From JAFDWR01 sp038216655 (GTDB lineage: Bacteria; Armatimonadota; Fimbriimonadia; Fimbriimonadales; Fimbriimonadaceae), in assembly GCA_038216655.1 (NCBI GenBank), contig JBBQPZ010000022.1, positions 1 to 64,000 on the forward strand: 64,000 nt of DNA, in the 5' to 3' direction. The position numbers and the translations under genes are program-made. Below the pieces are notes generated by a model. It ran no database searches. It was not told the origin of the DNA and saw only the letters and a list, made by a program, of their open reading frames with translations. The first letter of the stretch is position 1. Every line of letters starts with the position of its first letter. Positions 31,560 through 39,631 of this stretch are shown piece after piece.

Positions 31560-33014
31560 CTAGTTGATCGGAATCCTGGCAACGCTGGGCCGGAGTAGCG
31601 GCTTGTTTTCGCGGGTGAACTTCTTTCTTGCCGGTGGGCGGGTGACCAGCGAAGGATAGGCGTCGATGACGTCGGCTTGACTGGGGTCTTGCCCGCCCGA
31701 GCTCATCTCGCTACGGCTCATCCCGTGGTTGTCGACGCCATCCGCACCGACCGAGTAGACACGTACGCCTTTGCCGTTGAGCACCATGCGAAGCGGCCCG
31801 TTGCCGAATGGATCCTTCGTAGTAACTCCCGCATCGGCCAGCGTCGGCGGGAAGTGCCCCGTCCGCTGCTTGAACGAGACGACGGAACAGAGCGCGGCAA
31901 GGACGCGGCGCTGCGCTTCGATGCGGACGAGTGACTGTCCCGACTGACCAAATACGGGGACGAGGACCTTCATCAAGCGTTGCGTGGGATCGTTGGATGA
32001 GCTGACCTTTTCCATTTCTTTATCGATAGCCTTGCCTAACTCAAGGGGATCGTTGGCAAAAGGGGTGTCCAATACATGATTCCAAAACTCCAGAACGCGG
32101 GCGAGATAGGCACGCTTTTTGGTGTCGCTTGGCATACCCGATCGGATTAAAGTCTGCTTCGTCGGAACGAATGGCTCCGGGTTACCGCCACCGCCCTCCC
32201 AGGACTGCATCTGCGCTTCCAGGGCTCGCTCGCCGCCGAACAGGTCGAGATTTCGAATCGTAGTGACCTCGAAGTACACCTCACCCATGAGGGCGTGTCG
32301 GAGATTCGGTAACGGGGACGGGGCCGCAGCGAATTGGCGGAGGTGTTCGACCGCTTCGGGGATCTCAGCCATTCGATCCAGTGACCTCTCGGCCCCCTTG
32401 AGCGCGATCTGCTCTTCTCCAAGGCCGACTAGGAGGGAAATTAGGGTGGGCTCGCTCCCTTGGGCGATCGAGATCTTCCTCGCTAGTTCGAGATCCGCAA
32501 TGCAGGTCTTCCAATCCTTCTTCATGGAAGCGATTTCCGCGTGGGCAACGACGATCTTGACGAGCTTCTTGGACTGGGCGAGATCGGGAAAGAGAATCAG
32601 CGGCCCGAGATCCCATTCGCGATGAAAGTCGGCGGCCGTTTGACCGTTCAACTTCCGGAGAAGGTCGATTACCTTGTCGGCGGGTTTGAGGAGTGCGGAA
32701 AGTTTCGCAGGGTTCGCATCGGGATACAGGGTTTCGGTTTCGACCTCGTTAAGGACCTTGTCGCTGGGTCCAGAGAGAGTTTGTTCGGTCTCCGCGGCGA
32801 GGATGGTCATCGCCGCATTGTCTTCATCGGGCACGGACCGCGGCGGCGCGATTTGGCTGGCCTCGATCGGAAGCCCCAGCGTACGCGCCTTCGCGAGATC
32901 GGCATCGAGCCGGTTCGCAGTGTCTCGCCACACGGCGGATGAGAAGAACCAGAGGGTGAAGCCGACCGTTACCACCAGGAACGGGATGGACAGGAGGATC
33001 GCCTTTTTCAACAT
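31560..33014 (-). CDS. Membrane-anchored paralogue D (intact)
   Basis: This is the longest member (484 residues): anchor AILLSIPFLVVTVGFTLWFF at residues 4-23, DLAKARTLGLPIEASQIAPP and VPDEDNAAMTIL as in the paralogues. A helical body follows, then TGHFPPTLADAGVTTKDPFG with VRVYSVGADGVDNHG at the C-terminus. The ATG at 33014 follows an A+T-rich stretch. No catalytic residues are recognised. With C it forms the intact pair; A and B to the right of the dehydrogenase gene are the damaged pair. The pattern suggests a lineage-specific family of envelope proteins expanded by duplication. Confidence 0.76.
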   Translation of the reverse strand: MLKKAILLSIPFLVVTVGFTLWFFSSAVWRDTANRLDADLAKARTLGLPIEASQIAPPRSVPDEDNAAMTILAAETEQTLSGPSDKVLNEVETETLYPDANPAKLSALLKPADKVIDLLRKLNGQTAADFHREWDLGPLILFPDLAQSKKLVKIVVAHAEIASMKKDWKTCIADLELARKISIAQGSEPTLISLLVGLGEEQIALKGAERSLDRMAEIPEAVEHLRQFAAAPSPLPNLRHALMGEVYFEVTTIRNLDLFGGERALEAQMQSWEGGGGNPEPFVPTKQTLIRSGMPSDTKKRAYLARVLEFWNHVLDTPFANDPLELGKAIDKEMEKVSSSNDPTQRLMKVLVPVFGQSGQSLVRIEAQRRVLAALCSVVSFKQRTGHFPPTLADAGVTTKDPFGNGPLRMVLNGKGVRVYSVGADGVDNHGMSRSEMSSGGQDPSQADVIDAYPSLVTRPPARKKFTRENKPLLRPSVARIPIN

Positions 33015-33057
33015 CGTTCTTTCTCTCGCTTGGGACGTTTAGGATAGTCCTTTGCGT

Positions 33058-33833
33058 TCAAGTGCGTAGGGGGACAACGGAATCTCCGACCCGAACCACC
33101 CCTTCGACGACCGGAACGTAGTTCATCCCGAAGTCGACCGCCTTCCCATGGAGCCGGTAACCCGCCAGGGTTCGGAGAGGTTCGGGCCCAGACTTAGCGG
33201 TGACAGGATCGATCGTGGTCATCATGCATCGGGCGCAACGGGTGGTGGCGCGAAGGCGGGCACCGCCGATTTCGATCTCCTCCCAGGTGTCTTCTTCGTA
33301 TGGTGTCGAACCCGATATGACAAAGTTGGGGCGGAAGCGGTTAATTTCCACTTTCCGGTCAAGTCGCTCGTTGAGATCTTCCAAGGAAGCCTGCCCGAGG
33401 ATCATCACCGGATACCCATCGGCGAAGCTGACTTGGCCGTCCCGGCAGTGGCGATCCGAGGTTTCCGTCATTCGGACGAGGCGGGCGGTACGCCCCAGAG
33501 CCTCGGTCAACCAACAATCGGTGGCGTCGGAAACCAGGTTGGCTTGGACAACGCTGTCCCATACGGTGGCCTCGACGGTCTGCCCAGTGTCTTCGCCTCG
33601 GTTCAGGCCGACGGAACCGGCGATTGGCGAACTTAGGGTCCAGCCATTCTCGGTCCCCGTCATCGAAATGAGCGCCATCGCGGGGGTTTCCCGCTGCGTG
33701 ATGCCCTTGAAGTTCTCGTCGACGACCATCATCCGCCGGTCGTCGCGAAGGCCGCGGGCTTCCAGCGTGGACGAGTCGACCCGGATGCCGCCAGGCTTTT
33801 GATCGGATAGACCCAAATTTCGGAGACAAACAC
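33058..33833 (-). CDS. MOSC domain protein with probable frameshift near the start
   Basis: The main frame has the MOSC N-terminal barrel (DSSTLEARGLRDDRRMMVVD, GITQRETPAMALI) and the MOSC domain proper (GYPVMILGQASLEDLNERL, RFRPNFVISGSTPYEEDTW, GGARLRATTRCARCMMTTID). The Cys in RCARCMMTTID is the residue thought to carry sulfur or metal-cofactor ligands. Its only start in frame is a TTG at 33816, which lacks the usual YPIKSL lead-in. That lead-in is present one frame over (GTG at 33833, then SEIWVYPIKSL), and one missing G near 33790 would join them. Such proteins bind molybdenum cofactor or act in amidoxime reduction. Confidence 0.72.
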
Positions 33834-33919
33834 GGTCCTATCGTAGCCCTATCGTGGGAACACGCGTCGCACTCCGACGCGTCGATTAATTCAAGCGCTC
33901 TGGGCGCGGGAAAAGAAGC

Positions 33920-34183
33920 ATGTACGTACAAGTGATCAAACCCTTTTGCGATGAGTATTCGTCCCGCGCCGGGCGGGGCGTTCACGGCTTCGATCCGGAT
34001 CGGGAGTATCTCGTTCACCACATCGAGAGCTATTCAGAATCGGGCAACGGCTTTGTGGTCTTGGTTAACGATCAGCGCGAGATTTGGTGGGTAGACAACC
34101 GGCACGTTCGCGTCACGCGCGGGGACGCCGCGCCTTATTTCACCTACCCTCAACAGCATTCGAACGGGGCATCGCTTCGGTAG
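33920..34183 (+). CDS. Small protein of unknown function, 87 residues
   Basis: The protein MYVQVIKPFCDEYSSRAG... has a plausible globular composition with aromatic residues in regular positions (VHGFDPDREYLVHHIESY, FVVLVNDQREIWWVDNRHVRV), suggesting a small beta barrel. It has no signal peptide. A palindrome ACGCGTCG/CGACGCGT near 33862-33883 precedes it and may mark its control region or the tail of the MOSC message. Its 3' end overlaps the convergent GT39 gene by 44 bases. I recognise no family. Confidence 0.5.
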   Translation: MYVQVIKPFCDEYSSRAGRGVHGFDPDREYLVHHIESYSESGNGFVVLVNDQREIWWVDNRHVRVTRGDAAPYFTYPQQHSNGASLR

Positions 34184-35618
34184 GGTCGAGGCGCCAGACC
34201 TCGTATTGATCCTGCGGCGTCTTGCTCTGCAAACGGCTCGGGTTCCAACCTAGGCCTTTGGCAGCGTCCCAGTCTTCGGGTTTAAGGCGCCCTACCCGGG
34301 TGAAGATGTAGGCGGGGTGGCCGTTCGCGGGAGGGATTGTCTCGGTGTCGAGCGCGGGCCGGTCTAGGTACATCAGGATCGACGGCAGACTCGTTTCCTG
34401 AATCTTCGGTTTGCCCGTCCCAAGTGACTTCTGTCGTCGTGGAAGTTGGTAGAGGATCACCTGCTCTTCCGGCTTGGCCAGCTCCCGAATCTCCCGGGCG
34501 AGGGCGTGCGCTTCGTTTTGGTGGGAGACGGTGTACCAGGCGTAGAACCCGACGTTGACGACCACGCACATGACTGCGGAGCCGATCATGAGGGGCTTGA
34601 GCTTTAGTTCCTCCCGGGTGGCTAGGTAGTCCGCGACGAGCAGGGCGACGGGGACGAAGCAGGGAAGGATGTAGTGGACGAGCTTCGCCCCACTGATCGT
34701 GAAGAACAGGAACACGATCGCCGCCCAAGCGGCGAGGTAGCGCCGCCGAGCCTCCTCCGGGGTCCGCTCTTTGTTTCGGGGCCAGGCTTTGAAGAGGATC
34801 ACCGACCACGGGGCCATGCCGAGGAGAAACACGGGGATGAAGAAAATGAGACTCGCGAATCCACCGAGCGTATGGGCCGCGTCACCGCCGGTGAAGCGCT
34901 GGAGGTTCTGCTCAATGAGGAACTTCTGGACGAAGAGTTGGCCGTTGACGAGATAGGCAGGGACGTACCAGGTGGCGATCACCGCCGCGAGGATCAGCGT
35001 TCCGACAAGCCAGCCTCCCTTGAAGTGGGCCCCTAGCTCTGGCTCGCGAGCGAAGGTCCATGCCGCGAGCGGGATGAACAGCAAGATCGCGACCGGCCCC
35101 TTGGCGAGTACCCCCGCTCCAAGGCATGCGGCGGTAACCCAACGCCATTTCTTGTCGCCAACCAAGGACTCCCAGAAGGTGAGGAAACCCGCGACGATCG
35201 CGAGATCGAGCAGCGGATCGGTCATCAGCATGCGACCGAGCGCCACGAAAAGCAAACTCGTAGCAAGGATCAGGATCGCGCCTGCCGCCGCGAGGTCGCT
35301 CATGCGACGTCGGGCAAACCAGACGACAACTCCGAACGTGGCGGCGGTGGCGAGGATGCTCGGGAGGCGAGGGCCGATGGTATCGCCGAACAGCCAAAGG
35401 AACGGCTTGGTGACCCAGTAGGTTAGGATCGGCTTCTCGAACCACGGATGGCCGTTGAAGTACGGCGTAATCCACTCGCCCCGTCGGTTCATCTCGGCGA
35501 CGACCGCGCCGTAGAAGCCCTCGTCGAGGTCGAACAGTCCGGTCATCCACCAGCCGACGAAGGGAAGCATCGCGAAGCTCCAGACCCAGGGCCACTTGGG
35601 AGTCTCGCGCGGCGGCAT
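34140..35618 (-). CDS. GT39/ArnT-like glycosyltransferase, polytopic membrane protein
   Basis: The 492-residue protein has about ten membrane helices and the PMT/ArnT pattern: FDLDEGFYGAVVAEMNRRGEW near residues 28-48 (the DE motif binds the polyprenyl-phosphate donor), FNGHPWFEKPILTYWV, and a periplasmic C-terminal portion after about residue 370. Such enzymes move a sugar from a lipid carrier to a protein or lipid A outside the membrane. The acceptor is unknown. The start lies 27 bases beyond a tandem hexamer array (35646-35722), whose length might affect its promoter. Confidence 0.88.
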   Translation of the reverse strand: MPPRETPKWPWVWSFAMLPFVGWWMTGLFDLDEGFYGAVVAEMNRRGEWITPYFNGHPWFEKPILTYWVTKPFLWLFGDTIGPRLPSILATAATFGVVVWFARRRMSDLAAAGAILILATSLLFVALGRMLMTDPLLDLAIVAGFLTFWESLVGDKKWRWVTAACLGAGVLAKGPVAILLFIPLAAWTFAREPELGAHFKGGWLVGTLILAAVIATWYVPAYLVNGQLFVQKFLIEQNLQRFTGGDAAHTLGGFASLIFFIPVFLLGMAPWSVILFKAWPRNKERTPEEARRRYLAAWAAIVFLFFTISGAKLVHYILPCFVPVALLVADYLATREELKLKPLMIGSAVMCVVVNVGFYAWYTVSHQNEAHALAREIRELAKPEEQVILYQLPRRQKSLGTGKPKIQETSLPSILMYLDRPALDTETIPPANGHPAYIFTRVGRLKPEDWDAAKGLGWNPSRLQSKTPQDQYEVWRLDPTEAMPRSNAVEGR

Positions 35619-35645
35619 AGGCGAGAGGGTACCGCCTTGCGGAAA

Positions 35646-35722
35646 TCTGAGTCTGAGTCTGAGTCTGAGTCTGAGTCTGAGTCTGAGTTGGAGTTGGAGT
35701 TGGAGTTGGAGTTGGAGTTGGA
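35646..35722 (+). repeat. Two adjoining hexamer arrays (CTGAGT then TTGGAG)
   Basis: About seven copies of CTGAGT pass directly into about six copies of TTGGAG. The switch is sharp at about 35688. The array lies just upstream of the GT39 gene, transcribed away from it, so it is in the promoter region. Frames through it encode Ser-Asp and Ser-Asn runs and are not genes. Confidence 0.9.
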
Positions 35723-35897
35723 GGAACTTGTTACCCGAGGGAGCCTTAGCGACATGGAGAGATCTGGCCGTCAGGGTCTCCTGCGCGTTCGAAGGGACCG
35801 ATTGGGTTTTGCGGTTGGGAGCAATATGCGATTACCGTCAGATCTCTCGGCACAAACATCCTTCGGAATCACAAACCTCCTCCAACTCAGACTCCCA

Positions 35898-36791
35898 CTA
35901 AGCGATCGCCACGTAGATATCCGTCTGCAGCTCGTCGGCGGGGGTGACGTTGCAGTCGTTCAGGTACACCTCGAACATCAGCCCGTCGCGCAGTTGGTAG
36001 CCGCCTTCGGGAATGAGCTTGCCGAGCACGGCACCCCAAGCTTCGCCGAGGCCGCCATAGTGGCCAACGAACTCGGCTTTGAAGTAACGCCCTTCCGAAA
36101 GGTGCGACTCGTCCATGTCTCCGATCGGGACTCCTTCGGGGACGCAAACCCCGGCGACTGAATCAAGCTCGGAGGCGGGTTTGGTTTCCGGGTCATCCAG
36201 GTAGATCGCGACACCGAATGCGTTTGGCATGGCGAACAGGCCGAGTTGGCCCGCTTTCGGTCCGAGGCGCTGGAAGGCTTCGCCAATCTCATGGTACGGA
36301 CCCTTGTGGTGCAAGCCAACGATGCGTTGACGGTCCCGGTGTAGAACTTCAGTTTTCATGTCAATAACTCCGTGGTCGATTAGGTTGAAGAGGGTGAAGC
36401 CCCCGTCGATGACGTGCACGTTGTTACGGGCCTGGATCCCAAAGCAGTCGCGACTTCCCTTACGAAAGCCGCTTGGGTTCACGCTGAACGCCGCTTGAAA
36501 TGCCTTTGTGAACGCCTCATGAGTGGCATAGCCCGCTCCGAATGCGATCTCAGTGATCGAGTCCTTCGTGCGCCGGATTTGGTAAGCGGCCCTCTCGAGC
36601 CGGAGTCTTCGCACGAACTCGGCGGGAGACTCCCCCACCATCGCCCGAAAGACTCGGTGGAAGTGATAGGGCGAGAGATACGCCCGCTCCGCGAGTTCAC
36701 GAAAGCCGGGCGGATTGTCCAGATTGTTCTGGAGTTCCTCCACCATTTCTCGGATGGTCGCGATGTATTCGATCCGTGTCTCTGTGTGCAT
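35898..36791 (-). CDS. AraC-type regulator with GyrI-like effector domain
   Basis: The 297-residue protein has an N-terminal AraC double helix-turn-helix (FRELAERAYLSPYHFHRVFR ... SITEIAFGAGYATHEAFTKA, about residues 28-105) and a C-terminal GyrI-like small-molecule domain (about 145-297; RQRIVGLHHKGPYHEIGEAF, FVGHYGGLGEAWGAVLGKLI). This is the Rob/SoxS-neighbour layout used to sense drugs or metabolites and switch efflux or detoxification genes. No target gene is adjacent; autoregulation is likely. The ATG at 36791 fits the family start. Confidence 0.9.
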   Translation of the reverse strand: MHTETRIEYIATIREMVEELQNNLDNPPGFRELAERAYLSPYHFHRVFRAMVGESPAEFVRRLRLERAAYQIRRTKDSITEIAFGAGYATHEAFTKAFQAAFSVNPSGFRKGSRDCFGIQARNNVHVIDGGFTLFNLIDHGVIDMKTEVLHRDRQRIVGLHHKGPYHEIGEAFQRLGPKAGQLGLFAMPNAFGVAIYLDDPETKPASELDSVAGVCVPEGVPIGDMDESHLSEGRYFKAEFVGHYGGLGEAWGAVLGKLIPEGGYQLRDGLMFEVYLNDCNVTPADELQTDIYVAIA

Positions 36792-37092
36792 CGACAGAGC
36801 TAATTTACGGCAGGCGGTTCTGTCGGCGCTTGTCTTCGATTGCGGAATTCGCGGAATGGCGATTCGTTGTTTGGATGTCCGGGCGCTCAGGGTCGGGATA
36901 CAGACTCGGTCCGGAATCTAGGTGACGAATGATGGAGGTCTTATCAAAATTCCCGGACACTAATTTTGGGCAGTGATCTGGATGGTCGCTTGGACTGTTG
37001 GTTTGTCATTCAGTTTTCGTGCATGGTCATTCGTCATTCCGACCGATCCCGCCTACTTGTTCGTAGTTCGAGGATTGGTCGGATGCGGGGGA

Positions 37093-37188
37093 GTGGAGGA
37101 ACCTGACGGTAGCTGCTTCTTGCATGTCTCACTTTCAAAGGGTGCGTGGGGAGACATGCGGTAGGCGATTCCAGTCAGGTCCCTCCAC
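37093..37188. repeat. Nested inverted repeat element (class N), copy 4
   Basis: Outer arms at 37093-37107 (GTGGAGGAACCTGAC) and 37174-37188 pair at 14 of 15 positions. Inner arms GCATGTCTC (37122-37130) and GAGACATGC (37151-37159) are perfect. At 96 bp it is shorter than the elements at 5.0, 8.5 and 21.5 kb but has the same two-level structure. Confidence 0.75.
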
Positions 37189-37370
37189 GCGGCCGCCTAC
37201 AAGCACGCGGTGAAGCAGAGACAAGTGGGCGGACTTGGTCGGGATGACAACTCAAGCGTAAATTGCACGTCTGCGCATCTTTGATTTCTAGGGTTCGAGC
37301 TGATGATTAGGGGACTCCCTCTTAAGGTTCGCTTCGTCATCACTTATCGGTTGGCTCTCTGCGTCCCGTT

Positions 37371-37459
37371 GTTCTCTTGTCATTACTTGTTCGCAGGAGG
37401 CTGGGAAGTCAACCAACTTTCTCGGAGACACAGGTTGGAAAACCTGCGCAACTACTCGG
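37371..37459 (+). repeat. Interspersed repeat family R1, copy 2
   Basis: The long copy has the order TGTTCGCAGGAGGC, GGAAGTCAACCAACTTTCTC, GGAGACACAGGTTGGAAAAC and CTGCGCAACTACT. It matches the reverse complement of 614-690 along its length. It abuts the stop of the metallophosphoesterase gene. Confidence 0.8.
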
Positions 37460-37462
37460 TCG

Positions 37463-38512
37463 TCAGTTCACGGTCAGGATCGTTTGTCGGTGCTTGGTGA
37501 GGGTGAATTGGAGGTGGACTCGGTACGCCTTTCCGACCTTCTCGATGCTCTGGATCGCAACGGGGACGTCGCTTAGCTTTCCCTTCTTGTCGAGCGTGCC
37601 GGTCACCTTGGTGGGACGGTTGGGGGTGTCGATCGTCAGGTCGTTGAGGGGGAGATCGCAGTCGGCGTAGCTCGCGACCCGCACCTGGGCGTGGTCATGA
37701 GTGATCTGGATCGCCTGGGTGGGGACCACGTTCATCGTCGCCTTCCCGTCCTTCACGGTAACGACGACATAGTGGAAAAATCCACCCTCTTCGGGGGCGG
37801 CGTCCAGCGGTGCACCCGCTCCGCCGGCGATCACGTACTCGATTCCGTCGTGGGTTTGGTGGTTGTAGACGTGGTCGTGCCCCTCGAATACTGCCTTCAC
37901 GTTTCGGGATTTGAAGAGGTTGTGGAGGTCGTCGGCGCTCGCAACGGTCGCGCTCGCTTCGGCGTTGTCCTTGCGGGCAAATACCGGGTGGTGCATATAG
38001 ACGTAGGTCGGCTTGGATCCGTCGAGGTCCTTTTCTAACCAGGATCGCTGGTCCGCGGATAGAGACCCGCTTTGCCCCGCCTCGTCGGTGCCGATCGCGG
38101 TGAAATGGCATCCGCCGAATTCAAAGCTCCCGTACATCTGGCCGAAACGGCGCATGTACTCGGCCTGGAACTCCTGGCGACCGGCAACTTCATGATTTCC
38201 CGGCGCGTTGAAGAACGGCACCTTCAGCGCATTCACCAAGACGCTGACCTGATCGCATTCCTTCTTGTACTGCTCCAGGGATTCCTCGTTACCGTAGACA
38301 AGATCTCCGGAGGAGAGCACGAACGCCGGCTTGATGTAGCCAACCTCCTTGAGAATCTCCGCGAAGACAGGGGTAGGCGGCAAGCCAGAGCCGGCGGGGC
38401 GGTTGTCGCCGAGCACCACGAAGGTGAACTCGCGGGCGTCCGCGGGGAGCGGGAGGTGATTGATCGACGGAAAGGAGGGGAGGCCAAGCAGGGTGATCAG
38501 AGTGGCGATCAT
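37463..38512 (-). CDS. Secreted calcineurin-like metallophosphoesterase
   Basis: The 349-residue protein carries the five dimetal phosphoesterase motifs in order: VVLGDNRP (residues 33-40), SSGDLVYGNEES (about 67-78), APGNHEVAG (about 103-111), YVYMHHPVFAR and VFEGHDHVYNH. A short hydrophobic N-terminus (IATLITLLGLPSFPS) suggests export. The last 100 residues form an extra beta domain (DHAQVRVASYADCDLPLNDL) absent from the minimal family. The substrate (phosphomonoester, diester or nucleotide) is not predictable. It follows the PEP-CTERM 2 gene, but a terminator lies between. Confidence 0.88.
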   Translation of the reverse strand: MIATLITLLGLPSFPSINHLPLPADAREFTFVVLGDNRPAGSGLPPTPVFAEILKEVGYIKPAFVLSSGDLVYGNEESLEQYKKECDQVSVLVNALKVPFFNAPGNHEVAGRQEFQAEYMRRFGQMYGSFEFGGCHFTAIGTDEAGQSGSLSADQRSWLEKDLDGSKPTYVYMHHPVFARKDNAEASATVASADDLHNLFKSRNVKAVFEGHDHVYNHQTHDGIEYVIAGGAGAPLDAAPEEGGFFHYVVVTVKDGKATMNVVPTQAIQITHDHAQVRVASYADCDLPLNDLTIDTPNRPTKVTGTLDKKGKLSDVPVAIQSIEKVGKAYRVHLQFTLTKHRQTILTVN

Positions 38513-38559
38513 GAATGTTAAGAGATTGCCCTGACCCTGTTAAGAGGGGGTTAAGGACA

Positions 38560-38592
38560 AACAAAGGCCCTCGGATTGCTCCGAGGGCCGTT
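38560..38592 (-). terminator. Rho-independent terminator of the second PEP-CTERM gene
   Basis: On the minus strand GGCCCTCGGA, loop GCAA and TCCGAGGGCC (38566-38589) are followed by TTTGTTT. It stands 27 bases beyond the stop of the PEP-CTERM gene at 38619. Confidence 0.85.
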
Positions 38593-38618
38593 TCCCCACC
38601 TCTCCTTAAGAAGTGAAA

Positions 38619-39533
38619 TCAACGCTTGCGGCGACGGACCACAAGGAATCCAAAGCCCGCCAGGGCGAGCATCGAAGCGGGTTCGGGAACGACCTGGATG
38701 TTCGTGTTGACCCCCGACCCAAAGTAGAAGTTGTCCCCGTTATAGAGACCGCCGACTACGCCGGTGTTACCGCTGTACATCCCCAAGCTGGCGTTGATGT
38801 CCGCCGTCTGGGTTGTATTGAAGTCGGTCCGGCTGTCACCTGGTGCGACCGTCTGATCAAACCAGTCGCCAACGAAGTTGAAGGCGAGTCCGTCGGTGCC
38901 GTTGTTGATGAACTCCGTGTACCACGTCGTGGAAACGAAGTTGCGGTTCATGTGGTTGGTGATCGTCGACGACACGGTGGCCGTGCCGCCTTGGTTGATC
39001 ACGGTGACATCCTGGCTTTCGGTTTCGGTGACGTCGATGTTCGGGACGATCTCAACGGTCAGCGGGATATCGAACAGCGTATCGGTCGCACTCGCGTCCG
39101 CGCCGCCCTTGAACAGAGCGTCGAAGTGATAGGAGCCGGGTGCGATCGCCGAGCTAAAGGCTCCGTCGTGATGAAACACGTCACTCCAGTAGTAGGTTTG
39201 GTTCGAGCCCAAAGCCGTGCCGAGAGTGTAATCGTTGTTCGAGAATCCATTACCCAGGTGGCCGACATTGCCGCCGTAATCGGCGACATTGAAGGTCACG
39301 TTGGAGTCGAAGCTCGAGTCTCCGACGTAGCTGATTTCGTTGATGTAGGTCGTCGGATCAATCGAGTTGGTCGTGAGGCTGAATCCGAAGGTCGTGGACC
39401 CGTTCAGCATATTGGAAGTGTCCTGCACCCCACTCAATGTGGTGAAGTACGGATTGAGTTCAGGCGCGGCCGCCGCAAGTGCCGTCAGGCATGCGCAGGC
39501 CAATGAAGTGACGAGAATGGGGAATGTCTTCAT
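38619..39533 (-). CDS. PEP-CTERM sorting domain protein 2
   Basis: Starting at ATG 39533 (MKTFPILVTSLACACLTALAAAA, a good signal peptide), the 304-residue protein is a beta-rich extracellular chain with many Asn, Thr and Gly. It ends in the sorting signal VPEPASMLALAGFGFLVVRR plus RKR. An upstream in-frame ATG at 39596 would bury the signal peptide and is rejected. Proteins of this type are attached to the surface or exopolysaccharide by exosortase. It is followed by the terminator at 38560-38592 and preceded on the same strand by the SARP-like regulator. Confidence 0.87.
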   Translation of the reverse strand: MKTFPILVTSLACACLTALAAAAPELNPYFTTLSGVQDTSNMLNGSTTFGFSLTTNSIDPTTYINEISYVGDSSFDSNVTFNVADYGGNVGHLGNGFSNNDYTLGTALGSNQTYYWSDVFHHDGAFSSAIAPGSYHFDALFKGGADASATDTLFDIPLTVEIVPNIDVTETESQDVTVINQGGTATVSSTITNHMNRNFVSTTWYTEFINNGTDGLAFNFVGDWFDQTVAPGDSRTDFNTTQTADINASLGMYSGNTGVVGGLYNGDNFYFGSGVNTNIQVVPEPASMLALAGFGFLVVRRRKR

Positions 39534-39631
39534 GGTGCGACGGGGAGTGTACGAGCCAATATGCCAGTCACCCCACTTTCTGTCACGCCTTGTCACATTT
39601 GTTTGAGAAGCTCAAGTCGGAACTCGTAATG

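Larger units (their letters stand above)
36792..37462. other. Spacer of 671 bases with two repeats
   Basis: No credible gene is seen on either strand. The interval contains a nested inverted repeat (37093-37188) and a copy of the R1 repeat (37371-37459), which ends where the metallophosphoesterase gene stops. The first 150 bases hold the AraC-gene promoter region. Confidence 0.5.

Noticed and set aside
35543..35755. A minus-strand frame with Ser-Asn and Ser-Asp runs
   Set aside because: It is a translation of the CTGAGT/TTGGAG arrays at the head of the GT39 gene.
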